Assembly (NCBI GenBank): GCA_003402285.1
Contig: QFXG01000024.1
Coordinates: forward strand, 1 to 64,000
DNA length: 64,000 nt
Reading direction: 5' to 3'
Source: Candidatus Nitrotoga sp. SPKER
GTDB lineage: Bacteria; Pseudomonadota; Gammaproteobacteria; Burkholderiales; Gallionellaceae
A program made the position numbers and the translations under genes. Each line of letters begins with the position of its first letter. The stretch's first letter is position 1. Below are positions 10,277 through 17,225 of this stretch, one piece after another. The notes beneath the pieces are model-generated. The model worked only from the letters and a program-made list of their open reading frames with translations, had not been told where the DNA came from and searched no databases.

Positions 10277-11710
10277 ATGTCAATTAATAAACAAATTCCG
10301 CCAGAACTTTCTGATACTACGAATCTAATTCAAGCCGCCGCAGTTGTGGAGTCGCACACGCGGATGCGCGCTAGCGCACCGGGCGGGCGGATACACGGCG
10401 AGGTGGCAGCAGCGCCCGTTCCGCGTTCACTGTCCTGCGAAGAGTTGCCGAAATCTGTTGCCCCTGAACTTGAAAAGGGTTCGACGCCTACTAACAGAGA
10501 ACCCTATAACAGCAATAATGAGTATTTCAAGCTTTTAAGGTTTGGGGTAGATGCTCTATATCTTTCCTATAAAGGTGAAATATTCCCCCATGTCGAAGAA
10601 CGGTTAGCCGCTCTCAAAAAACTCGCACAACACCCAGAAATAGATCAACAAGCACTCGCGCAATACACTATCGCCGGTCATATCTTTGAGGTAAAAGATA
10701 AAGGCTCCTCGGTGTTCCCCTATATTCTGGAAGACGGTGCATTTCGTATTCAGTTATCCAGACCTTCAAAACGTATGCCTATGGCGTACGTGAAGCTATC
10801 ATCGCCATATTTGTCTAGCATTACACCCAGAGAAGCAGAAATACACCTGCGTTCAATTTTGGAAGAGCTAGGAACACTTACCGACTCCGCTCATGTTAGC
10901 CGCATTGATCTATGTGCCGATTTTGTCTCCAATGAAGATATGGAATCATGGGATCGTAAAGCATGGGTCACGCGTGGCAAAAACATAGCTGCCTACGCTG
11001 TTGCTGAACAATTTACGGGCTGGACGATTGGTTTAGGTGGAATTATGGCCTGCCGGTTGTATAACAAATTGCTGGAAACCTTTAGCAGTGGTCGTGGTGA
11101 CCTTATTCCGGTATGGCAAGCAGCAGGATGGAAGTATGAAGAATCTATCTGGCGCGTGGAATTTCAATACAGGCGTGAAGTATTGGCTCAGCACGGCCTA
11201 GTCACTTTCGACAGTGTATTGGCGAATCTAAATGGCCTATGGAGCTATGCATCAACGGAATGGCTACGCCTGACCCTGCCCAATCCAGACGATCAGACGC
11301 GCTCCCGCTGGCCTGTCCATCCTCTATGGGCATATCTGTCTTCAATTGACTGGGAAACCGATGGAGGGCCGCTTACAAGGTCATTCAAGGCAACGCGATT
11401 ACCAGACGATAAAAGGATATTTTCTTTGGGGGCAAGTTCGATTGCCTCCTATATGGCGAAGCATGGCATCACGGACTATGGTGACGGCCTTGATCGGTTT
11501 TTATTCGACTTTTACGGATATCTTCAAACCAGCGGTAACTTTATGGGTTTGTCAGCGGAAGATTTTCTGATTGAGAAAGTCCGGCTACGTGCAAGAGAGT
11601 TCAACACCATATCGAATAACACTGAAGAAGAACGAAGACTAGAAGAACAAAAGCGCATAGAAACTGCAATAGCTGCTGAAGCTTATCGCAAGGCATCGAA
11701 AGGCGGTTAA
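10277..11710 (+). CDS. Replication initiation factor (Rep_trans-like) of the integrative element
   Basis: 477 residues from the ATG at 10277, chosen because GGATTGAGGT lies 6-7 bases upstream. A longer TTG-started frame (10232) has no such site. After a low-complexity N terminus, the core (about 90-400) shows features of the rolling-circle replication initiator/relaxase-like family: HVSRIDLCADF near the middle, followed by ACRLYNKLLET. Such proteins nick DNA at an origin and load host replication machinery. Here it would replicate or mobilise the excised element. The C terminus is a charged helix (TEEERRLEEQKRIE). It overlaps the next gene by one base (TAATG), suggesting translational coupling with the HTH protein and integrase. 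I saw no obvious nick site or ori. Confidence 0.7.
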   Translation: MSINKQIPPELSDTTNLIQAAAVVESHTRMRASAPGGRIHGEVAAAPVPRSLSCEELPKSVAPELEKGSTPTNREPYNSNNEYFKLLRFGVDALYLSYKGEIFPHVEERLAALKKLAQHPEIDQQALAQYTIAGHIFEVKDKGSSVFPYILEDGAFRIQLSRPSKRMPMAYVKLSSPYLSSITPREAEIHLRSILEELGTLTDSAHVSRIDLCADFVSNEDMESWDRKAWVTRGKNIAAYAVAEQFTGWTIGLGGIMACRLYNKLLETFSSGRGDLIPVWQAAGWKYEESIWRVEFQYRREVLAQHGLVTFDSVLANLNGLWSYASTEWLRLTLPNPDDQTRSRWPVHPLWAYLSSIDWETDGGPLTRSFKATRLPDDKRIFSLGASSIASYMAKHGITDYGDGLDRFLFDFYGYLQTSGNFMGLSAEDFLIEKVRLRAREFNTISNNTEEERRLEEQKRIETAIAAEAYRKASKGG

Positions 11711-12036
11711 TGATGGATAAGCGCGGTTACAACTGCCAAGAGGCAGCTCATTACCTCGGCATCAAACGGCGGGCATTTGAAAAACATATTCGACCGTTAC
11801 TTACAGGTATGCGGCTTGGTACTTCGCTGATATTCGACCGATTTGACCTTGATCGCCTTTTAGAAGAACATATCCAGCGGAACGGGCGGCCTGTGGAGAA
11901 AGGAGGTAACACATGGGCCGAGCTCAAACAGGCATCCACCAAGACAAGCAAGGCTTCTGGTGCGTTGATCGGATATACAAAGGCACTCGACTTCGCAACC
12001 GTTTCCAGTCGTTTGAAGAAGCGGAAAGCTGGTTAA
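11710..12036 (+). CDS. Small helix-turn-helix protein, probable excisionase/regulator
   Basis: 108 residues. The N-terminal 55 form a MerR/excisionase-like winged helix (YNCQEAAHYLGIKRRAFEKHI, then GTSLIFDRFDLDRLLEEH). The C-terminal tail is basic (SSRLKKRKAG). It starts at the stop codon of the rep gene and its last 124 bases overlap the integrase gene in another frame. The tail motif (GALIGYTKALDFATV) is typical of such overlapping proteins in proteobacterial islands, so the overlap looks real. A role in excision or in controlling the integrase is inferred from position and fold. Confidence 0.7.
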   Translation: MMDKRGYNCQEAAHYLGIKRRAFEKHIRPLLTGMRLGTSLIFDRFDLDRLLEEHIQRNGRPVEKGGNTWAELKQASTKTSKASGALIGYTKALDFATVSSRLKKRKAG

Positions 12037-13040
12037 TCTTTCAGCTTGAGCAACTTCGCAAGTTACATCTTTTCGGGATGCGTCCCAAAAAGACTTATGA
12101 CGAAGCCGCTGCAAAATATCTGCTTGACCATCAGGAGAAGGTGTCGATACAACAGGACATCTATTTGCTGGAAAGGTTGGTGCCATTTATAGGCAAACTG
12201 ATGCTGGATCAGATTCACGATGGCACGCTGGCAACCTATATCAAGGATCGGAAGGACAAAGGACTGGCACACAAAACCATTAACTTGGGGCTGGGGCTGG
12301 TTCGTAGAATTCTGAATCTTGCTGCACGCAGTTGGCGCGATGAGGATGGCAAGACGTGGCTGGAAACGCCGCCCCTTATCACTATGCTGCCGCTGTTGGG
12401 ACATCAGCGTGAACCCCGTCCTATTACTTGGGCAGAACAGCGGCGCATCTTGCCGTTACTGCCGGATCATCTTTCAACGATGGTCTTGTTTGATTTGAAC
12501 ACGGGTGCACGGGATGGGGTGGTGTGTGGTCTGAAGTGGGAATGGGAAATTTCCATTCCTGAACTTGGGGTATCGGTGTTTGATATTCCAAGGGAGAACG
12601 TCAAAGGACGAAAACGGGGTCGCGTTCTGGTCTGCAATACGGTGGCTCAAAGCATTATCGAAGCACAGCGCGGTAAACATGGCGAGTATGTGTTTCCCTA
12701 TCAGGGACATCGGATTGAAACCATGAACAACAACGCATGGCAACGAGTGCGGAAGCTTGCGGGGATACCTGACCTGCATATCCACGATCTGCGCCATACG
12801 GTTGGAATGCGATTGCGAGAGGCTGGTGCACGTGAAGAAACGATTGCTGACATTTTGTGGCATACCCGACAAGGGATGACGGCTCATTATTCGGTCGTAC
12901 AGATTGATGAGCTTCTGGCGGCATTAAACCGCATCACGAACGAAGGCAGTCGGATCAATCGTAGTCTTGCAATGATCCGGCGGGAACAGATTGGGAGCGA
13001 AAGTCCCCAAAAAGTCCCCAACCAAAAGAAAATGGGTTAG
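11913..13040 (+). CDS. int: Tyrosine-type site-specific integrase
   Basis: 375 residues. The N-terminal part is an arm/core-binding region (about 1-160), followed by a phage-integrase catalytic domain. Catalytic residues can be read: Arg200 in NTGARDGV, His291-x-x-Arg294 in HDLRHT, His317 in LWHTRQG and nucleophile Tyr326 in TAHYSVV. All are present, so the enzyme should be able to recombine att sites. The ATG follows a strong AAAGGAGGT site inside the upstream HTH gene. The gene ends 29 bases before the 3' end of tRNA-Arg, its presumed target. The expected reaction is recombination between attL and attR to release a circle. Confidence 0.93.
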   Translation: MGRAQTGIHQDKQGFWCVDRIYKGTRLRNRFQSFEEAESWLIFQLEQLRKLHLFGMRPKKTYDEAAAKYLLDHQEKVSIQQDIYLLERLVPFIGKLMLDQIHDGTLATYIKDRKDKGLAHKTINLGLGLVRRILNLAARSWRDEDGKTWLETPPLITMLPLLGHQREPRPITWAEQRRILPLLPDHLSTMVLFDLNTGARDGVVCGLKWEWEISIPELGVSVFDIPRENVKGRKRGRVLVCNTVAQSIIEAQRGKHGEYVFPYQGHRIETMNNNAWQRVRKLAGIPDLHIHDLRHTVGMRLREAGAREETIADILWHTRQGMTAHYSVVQIDELLAALNRITNEGSRINRSLAMIRREQIGSESPQKVPNQKKMG

Positions 13041-13059
13041 ATCATTTCTGACCTAACCC
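13034..13059. terminator. Bidirectional terminator between integrase and tRNA-Arg
   Basis: GGGTTAG (13034-13040) pairs with CTAACCC (13053-13059). The integrase stop codon lies inside the first arm. On the minus strand the stem is followed by ATTTTCTTTT, so it probably ends the tRNA transcript. On the plus strand it can end the integrase transcript. After integration the tRNA operon relies on a terminator supplied by the element. Confidence 0.6.
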
Positions 13060-13069
13060 TTTGATTTAC

Positions 13070-13146
13070 TGGTGCGCCCGGAGCGATTCGAACGCCCGAC
13101 CCCTTGGTTCGTAGCCAAGTACTCTATCCATCTGAGCTACGGGCGC
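13070..13146 (-). tRNA. tRNA-Arg(ACG)
   Basis: 77 bases including an encoded CCA. On the minus strand the acceptor GCGCCCG pairs with CGGGCGC. The D-loop is TAGCTCAGATGGATAGAGTA, the anticodon loop CTACGAA (anticodon ACG) is closed by CTTGG/CCAAG, and the T arm contains GTTCGAATC. The discriminator base is A. Its 3' 41 bases are the attR repeat of the integrative element. It follows tRNA-Ser by 25 bases on the same strand. Confidence 0.97.
13074..13114. repeat. attR: 41-bp direct repeat inside tRNA-Arg
   Basis: Identical copy of 5411-5451, covering the tRNA from the anticodon loop to the last base before the discriminator. It marks the right end of the integrative element and restores the intact tRNA. 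Confidence 0.9.
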
Positions 13147-13171
13147 AAAACTGTTTTTAAAATAGTTGCTA

Positions 13172-13264
13172 TGGCGGAGAGAGAGGGATTCGAACCCTCG
13201 GTAAGGCTATAAACCCTACGCTCCCTTAGCAGGGGAGTACCTTCGACCACTCGGCCATCTCTCC
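13172..13264 (-). tRNA. tRNA-Ser(GCT)
   Basis: 93 bases including an encoded CCA. The acceptor GGAGAGA pairs with TCTCTCC, the anticodon loop CTGCTAA (anticodon GCT) is closed by CTCCC/GGGAG, the long variable arm is typical of class II tRNAs, and the T arm reads GGGTTCGAATCCC. It is the first gene of a two-tRNA operon with tRNA-Arg. Confidence 0.97.
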
Positions 13265-13276
13265 TAAAGGGCGAGC

Positions 13277-13305
13277 AGATTACCTCAATACATATAAAAG
13301 GTCAA
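13277..13305 (-). promoter_or_regulatory. Sigma-70-type promoter of the tRNA-Ser/tRNA-Arg operon
   Basis: On the minus strand, TTGACC (13305-13300) and TAATCT (13282-13277) are separated by 17 bases. A GC-rich discriminator (GCTCGCCC) follows before the tRNA start, as in stringently controlled stable-RNA promoters. The transposon inserted just upstream of the -35 element, so its end now occupies the UP-element position. Confidence 0.6.
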
Positions 13306-13312
13306 ATTACAG

Positions 13313-13320
13313 CTTTTTCA
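13313..13320. repeat. Left 8-bp target-site duplication
   Basis: CTTTTTCA, directly repeated at 16559-16566 on the other side of the transposon. Eight to nine bases is the usual IS1-family duplication size. Confidence 0.85.
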
Positions 13321-13339
13321 GGTAGTGTCTCAGTTTGAA
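13321..13339 (+). repeat. Left terminal inverted repeat of the IS1-family transposon
   Basis: GGTAGTGTCTCAGTTTGAA, perfectly inverted at 16540-16558. The transposase stop codon (13330-13332) lies inside this repeat, so the gene runs to the very end of the element. Confidence 0.92.
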
Positions 13340-14211
13340 ATTTTCTTTTTGTAACTTCCGCGCTTCATTGGAATAGGGTCAACAACAAGCGCGGCAATGT
13401 CTGAAATTTCCCAAAGTTTCTCACTTACACCAGCCGCCATTGCAGGGGTTGTGCGCAGTGATTTATGGATGCGCACGAAATTATAGTGCATGAAGTGCAG
13501 CGCAACCATGTGCTCTAGATTCTCAATCTTTTTACTAAAACCATTGGTAAGGCGAGTAAAACGGCGCATGGACATTCTCATCGTTAAATTCTGCCGTTCT
13601 ACATGACTTGTGCAAATGTGTTTTATATCTGGATCACCCATCTTGATGCGCTTTTCTGAGCCTGTAAATTCTGATGGGCTATACCGCCTAGCATCGGTTT
13701 TTGTTATTCCTTCTGAACCATAGATTTTGACCAGTTGAGCAAAGTCTATATCTGCCCCAAACGCACCTTCAACGGCATCTACATATGCCTTCAATCCGTC
13801 CGTGGTTAATTGCACACGCCCAGCCAAACGAGAGGCTAGATCACCTATAAACGCTTCCGCATACTCTACAGTACGGATTCCGACCATAAAAGAAGGAACC
13901 AGTTTTGTAACTGGATCAATCGCCGTCCATGTCCAAACGTCACCATAGCCCAAAACTCCCTCATTCTCTGGCGCTACATTCTTTTGTTTGCAGTAGCAGA
14001 AAGCCCATATTTCATCGCACTGTATGCGCTTACATGTGAGATTGCGCATTACCTTGTCTTGATATTCGCTGCACGCCACACCAACATCTATGAGTAACTT
14101 GGTAACGGTATTTATTGAACAGTCAGCAATGCGGGATGTGGCGCGCATTGAGTTACCTTCAACCAACAGATTAATTATCTGTGTGCGTTTTTCTATTGTG
14201 AGGACATTCAT
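13330..14211 (-). CDS. IS1-family DDE transposase
   Basis: 293 residues from the ATG of MNVLTIEKR; a TTG six codons upstream is possible. The N-terminal helix-turn-helix is NSMRATSRIADCSINTVTKL. The catalytic domain shows the three acidic residues in CDEIWAF, LTTDGLKAY and SHVERQNLTMRM, with YGDVWTWTAIDP and the conserved C-terminal RIHKSLRTTPAMAAG. Unlike classical IS1, which makes InsAB' by -1 frameshifting, this is one continuous frame, as in the single-ORF branch of the family. It should cut and join the inverted repeats at 13321 and 16558. Its stop codon is within the left repeat. No defect is visible. Confidence 0.93.
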   Translation of the reverse strand: MNVLTIEKRTQIINLLVEGNSMRATSRIADCSINTVTKLLIDVGVACSEYQDKVMRNLTCKRIQCDEIWAFCYCKQKNVAPENEGVLGYGDVWTWTAIDPVTKLVPSFMVGIRTVEYAEAFIGDLASRLAGRVQLTTDGLKAYVDAVEGAFGADIDFAQLVKIYGSEGITKTDARRYSPSEFTGSEKRIKMGDPDIKHICTSHVERQNLTMRMSMRRFTRLTNGFSKKIENLEHMVALHFMHYNFVRIHKSLRTTPAMAAGVSEKLWEISDIAALVVDPIPMKRGSYKKKISN

Positions 14212-14333
14212 GGCGTTCTTTGCTGTCAATATTGAAACTGAATTATATACTAATACTAAGCATTGTTATAGTATATTTACACGTAGTGTAAATATATATA
14301 TACTGTCCGAACAAGCATTAATATATTGCCCTT

Positions 14334-14630
14334 ATGGAAATAATTTTTGAAGATGACTCGCTAAAGAAACTGGAAGAAGATTTATCCTACGATGCAGGCT
14401 TTGAACGATCAATAGTTAAGTCTTTCAGGATGTTGATTCAATATATTAGGGCGGCTCAAGATGAGAGAGCCTTCTACAATATGAAGTCATTGCACTATGA
14501 AAAGCTTAAAGGCACTTTGGATGGCTTGCACTCAATGCGCTTGAATAAAAAATGGCGCTTAATACTTAAATTAAGGAAGGAAAATTCAAGTAAGTTGGTG
14601 GTTGTTATATCAGTCAGTGACTACCACTGA
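14334..14630 (+). CDS. HigB/RelE-family toxin, transposon cargo
   Basis: 98 residues. The pattern (MKSLHYEKLKGTLDGLHSMRLNKKWRLILKL, described in two parts: a central LHYEKLKG and a later SMRLNKKWRLI) matches HigB-type ribosome-dependent mRNA interferases of the RelE superfamily. Basic residues in the SMRLNKKWRL strand are the usual catalytic or RNA-contact region. It lies 15 bases upstream of a HigA-like gene, in the toxin-first order characteristic of higBA. It is the first passenger gene of the IS1 transposon and diverges from the transposase. No strong ribosome site precedes the ATG. Toxin activity is inferred from family and neighbour. Confidence 0.8.
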   Translation: MEIIFEDDSLKKLEEDLSYDAGFERSIVKSFRMLIQYIRAAQDERAFYNMKSLHYEKLKGTLDGLHSMRLNKKWRLILKLRKENSSKLVVVISVSDYH

Positions 14631-14645
14631 TACGAGGGGACAGAA

Positions 14646-15770
14646 ATGAACAAAGCAGCAGAGATATTTTCACCTGGTGAATTTTTGGCGGCAGAACTGG
14701 AAGCGCGAGAATGGTCTCAGATAGAATTTTCTGAGATTATCGGACGTCCCACGACTTTAGTTAGCGGCATTATTACCGGTAAGAAGCAAATCACACCTGA
14801 TACAGCTATTCAGCTAGGCGACGCTTTGGGCACTGGCCCCGAAGTTTGGATGAATCTTGAAAGCCAATATCAGTTATTTAAGGTAAGGGATAAGGCAGTA
14901 AATACAATATCCCGTAAAGCAAAATTATATGAAAAATTTCCTGTAAGAGAAATGATAAAAAGAGGCTGGGTTGAGGCGGCTGATAACATTGATATATTAG
15001 AGCAGCAATTTAAGAAGTTTTTTAATATTTCTGACTTGGAGGGATCTCCAGCATTTTCGCATTCCGCCAAAAAAACAAATGCACATGATGCCATTACTCC
15101 AAAACAGCTCGCATGGCTTTATCGCGCCAAGATGTTGGCCTCGTCACAGGTGACGAAAAAATACGATGCAACTGCACTAAGCAATTCAATCCCAAAATTA
15201 AGCGCACTACTTGCAGCCCCAGAAGAAACAAGGCATGTTTCAAAAATTTTGACGGAGTGCGGGGTTAAATATGTCATTGTTGAACCTTTCCCCGGCTCGA
15301 AAATTGATGGCGCATGTTTTTGGTTGGACAATGGTCAGCCAGTAATAGCCTTGTCTTTGCGTCTAGATAGAATTGATATTTTTTGGTTCGTATTGCGCCA
15401 TGAAATTGAACATGTTTTACAGGGACACGGCAAGGAAGTGGGTTACATTTTAGATTCAGACTCCGAGGAACAAAGCTTAGATGCAATAGCGGAGGAGGAG
15501 AACATAGCAAACTTAGCAGGTGATGATTTTTGCGTCCCTAAAAAAGAACTGGAAAATTTTTATGCTCGAGTATTTCCTCTTTTTAGTGAGCATAAAGTCA
15601 AGCTGTTTGCTCAGCGGCTTGGCATTCATATTGGAATTGTTGTTGGTCAGCTTCAAAAAAGATTGGGCAGGCATGATTATTTAAGGGGTAAAGGCTATCA
15701 GGTAAAAATTCGCAACCATGCAACTATTGGCGCGCTAACCGATGGCTGGGGATTCGTAGAAAATAACTAA
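14646..15770 (+). CDS. HigA-type antitoxin fused to an ImmA/IrrE metallopeptidase domain
   Basis: 374 residues. Residues 8-80 form a HigA-family helix-turn-helix (SPGEFLAAELEAREWSQIEF, then ITPDTAIQLGDALG and WMNLESQYQL). After a helical linker, residues about 190-300 form an ImmA/IrrE-like domain with the zinc-peptidase motif HEIEH in FVLRHEIEHVLQGHG and a downstream Glu-rich helix (LDAIAEEENIANLAGDDF). HigA represses its own operon and neutralises HigB. The peptidase domain could cleave a regulator or the protein itself in response to a signal, as in ImmA-ImmR systems. That part is inference. GAGGGGACAGAA gives a ribosome site. The next gene starts 11 bases downstream, so at least three genes form an operon. 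Confidence 0.8.
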   Translation: MNKAAEIFSPGEFLAAELEAREWSQIEFSEIIGRPTTLVSGIITGKKQITPDTAIQLGDALGTGPEVWMNLESQYQLFKVRDKAVNTISRKAKLYEKFPVREMIKRGWVEAADNIDILEQQFKKFFNISDLEGSPAFSHSAKKTNAHDAITPKQLAWLYRAKMLASSQVTKKYDATALSNSIPKLSALLAAPEETRHVSKILTECGVKYVIVEPFPGSKIDGACFWLDNGQPVIALSLRLDRIDIFWFVLRHEIEHVLQGHGKEVGYILDSDSEEQSLDAIAEEENIANLAGDDFCVPKKELENFYARVFPLFSEHKVKLFAQRLGIHIGIVVGQLQKRLGRHDYLRGKGYQVKIRNHATIGALTDGWGFVENN

Positions 15771-15781
15771 GGGGAATTCAT

Positions 15782-16261
15782 ATGTCAGCATATTCAAACG
15801 CAGTAAAGGAATACATAGACCGCTATAAAAGGGAGGTAGATGACAACCCATTGATTGACCCGCATAATTTAGCGGCATGGGCTTATCAAAATGGTTTGCA
15901 CAAACCAAGTACAAAAACAATTATTGATTTAATTGCTAAAGATATTGCTCAGCTCTTTCGAGAAGAATATAGAACAGATCAATATGGAAGAAGATATAGA
16001 GCAAAACATGCGGTTATAAAGAAACAAGGCAATAAGACAATGTCATTGTGGGCGGATATGGATGATATTAATGCACCACATTCTCATTTTCAGAAATCTA
16101 TAGCACAAAGACGCTCGCAAATAGTGGGCGACTGCTACCAGCTAAAAACTGATGCTGATGTATATAACGATAAAAGGAAATCTGCGGAGCCAATACAGGT
16201 TATTTTGGACTTTACGGTAGACGTCGAAGAATTACAAATGCCTTTTAATAAGGCTGCTTAA
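15782..16261 (+). CDS. Hypothetical protein, third gene of the HigB-HigA/ImmA operon
   Basis: 159 residues, soluble, charged, no known motif. Distinctive stretches are YRTDQYGRRYRAKHAV, SLWADMDDINAPHSHFQKSI, QRRSQIVGDCYQLKTDAD and a C-terminal VILDFTVDVEELQMP. It begins 11 bases after the HigA-ImmA fusion with AAGGGGAATTC upstream, so it is probably translated from the same message. From context it could be the third component of the module (for example a target, substrate or co-repressor of the ImmA-like peptidase). It overlaps the convergent small gene by four bases at their 3' ends. Confidence 0.7.
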   Translation: MSAYSNAVKEYIDRYKREVDDNPLIDPHNLAAWAYQNGLHKPSTKTIIDLIAKDIAQLFREEYRTDQYGRRYRAKHAVIKKQGNKTMSLWADMDDINAPHSHFQKSIAQRRSQIVGDCYQLKTDADVYNDKRKSAEPIQVILDFTVDVEELQMPFNKAA

Positions 16262-16494
16262 TCTACCTTATGCCACCTAATGCTAGCAGCCAATTTAGCT
16301 ATTTCACTGCGTTGTTCAGCAGTTAATTTTTCCGCTCGAGCAACGCCACCCTTCAACCCATCAAGCCGCCTCTTATCTACGACGGCTTGATTCTTCTCTG
16401 GTGGTGGTGAGGTTACAGGCTCATCTCCCACAGCCTCATCCACAATGCGTTTGGCTAGCTGATTCATGTCTAAGTTTTTAGGTCTTTTATTCAT
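16258..16494 (-). CDS. Small basic protein of the transposon, unknown function
   Basis: 78 residues, Lys/Arg-rich. The C-terminal half, RLDGLKGGVARAEKLTAEQ continuing into RSEIAKLAASIRW, matches a short motif (GG-ARA-LT-EQR-EIA-A-RW) found in many small bacterial proteins without assigned function and suggestive of nucleic-acid binding. It is transcribed toward the cargo operon and ends four bases inside it. It lies entirely within the transposon, 46 bases from the right inverted repeat. It might regulate the cargo or the transposase. Confidence 0.65.
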   Translation of the reverse strand: MNKRPKNLDMNQLAKRIVDEAVGDEPVTSPPPEKNQAVVDKRRLDGLKGGVARAEKLTAEQRSEIAKLAASIRWHKVD

Positions 16495-16539
16495 GCCTGT
16501 ATGATAGCATTGATAAAAACAAGTTCAACTTAGTTGAAA

Positions 16540-16558
16540 TTCAAACTGAGACACTACC
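16540..16558 (-). repeat. Right terminal inverted repeat of the IS1-family transposon
   Basis: TTCAAACTGAGACACTACC, the exact reverse complement of 13321-13339. Confidence 0.92.
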
Positions 16559-16566
16559 CTTTTTCA
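16559..16566. repeat. Right 8-bp target-site duplication
   Basis: CTTTTTCA, identical to 13313-13320. It shows that the whole 3.2-kb unit moved as one piece. Confidence 0.85.
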
Positions 16567-17225
16567 AAACTGATATGAGCTTGAACGAGAGCTATGTTCT
16601 CTTACAGGGGAATGTCCTTGATGCAACCAAATTGAGGTTGAATTGGAGAGATTAGTTGATTGATTATTGATAAGGATAGTGATCATCCTAAACTAAACAC
16701 GGTTTTGTATGGCCGAGTAGATCAAGCAAGAGCTTAAGGTCTATACCGGATGCGGTTCGCAAAGTCTGGAGACGAGACTACGAGCATTCTTATTACATCA
16801 ACCACATGTTCACCGTATAGCCGTCTTACCGCTGGTCAAGAGCTATAATAGAATCACCAACGCAAAAAGTATCCACTTATCAGATTGAATCAGATAAAAC
16901 TCAGTAATTCAGATCATAGTTCTTTGTTAAATTTATTTCTGGATTGAAAATACTGAACTGATGACATCGCTAATTCGAATACTTTGTGTTTTATAATGGT
17001 GAGGTACGTTAGCCGAATAAAATGATGGGACAATAAACGAAATGGGGCGAAGGCAAGCGAAGGTACGGCAAGAATTATAAGAAAATTGTGTATGAGTGGG
17101 GCAGCATCATGCAGCTGCGTGCGAGTGGATAATACGGTTTAAAATAATATAAGTATTTGTTTTATAAAAATATAGAGTACTGAAAAGGGAGAAATTATGC
17201 AAATGTTAATAGTGATGGGCGTAAT
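16567..17225. other. Intergenic region, no gene recognised
   Basis: About 660 bases between the transposon and the Sel1 gene. Multiple stops in all frames and no tRNA-like fold seen. The last 40 bases hold a strong Shine-Dalgarno (17185-17191) before a short reading frame described under the Sel1 gene. Confidence 0.45.

Larger units (their letters stand above)
5452..13114. mobile_element. Integrative element in tRNA-Arg(ACG), about 7.7 kb
   Basis: Bounded by the 41-bp direct repeats at 5411-5451 and 13074-13114, with the integrase gene next to the intact tRNA, as in tRNA-targeted genomic islands. The right-hand copy rebuilds a full tRNA-Arg. Gene order: secreted subtilase (broken), secreted WWNP-motif protein, unknown protein, Rep_trans-like replication/relaxase protein, small HTH protein, tyrosine integrase. 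All genes run rightward. No conjugation, capsid or packaging genes are visible, so this is a small element, perhaps mobilised by a helper. Whether it can still excise is unknown, but the recombinase and both att repeats are intact. Confidence 0.85.
13321..16558. mobile_element. IS1-family transposon with toxin-antitoxin-like cargo, 3238 bp
   Basis: Terminal inverted repeats of 19 identical bases (13321-13339 and 16540-16558, GGTAGTGTCTCAGTTTGAA reading inward) are flanked by an 8-bp target duplication CTTTTTCA (13313-13320 and 16559-16566). Inside are one IS1-type DDE transposase (minus strand) and four passenger genes: a HigB-like toxin, a HigA-ImmA/IrrE fusion, an unknown protein and, convergently, a small basic protein. 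Plain IS1 elements are well under 1 kb with no cargo, so this is a transporter-type IS. Intact ends, duplication and transposase suggest a recent insertion that may still be mobile. Confidence 0.92.
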
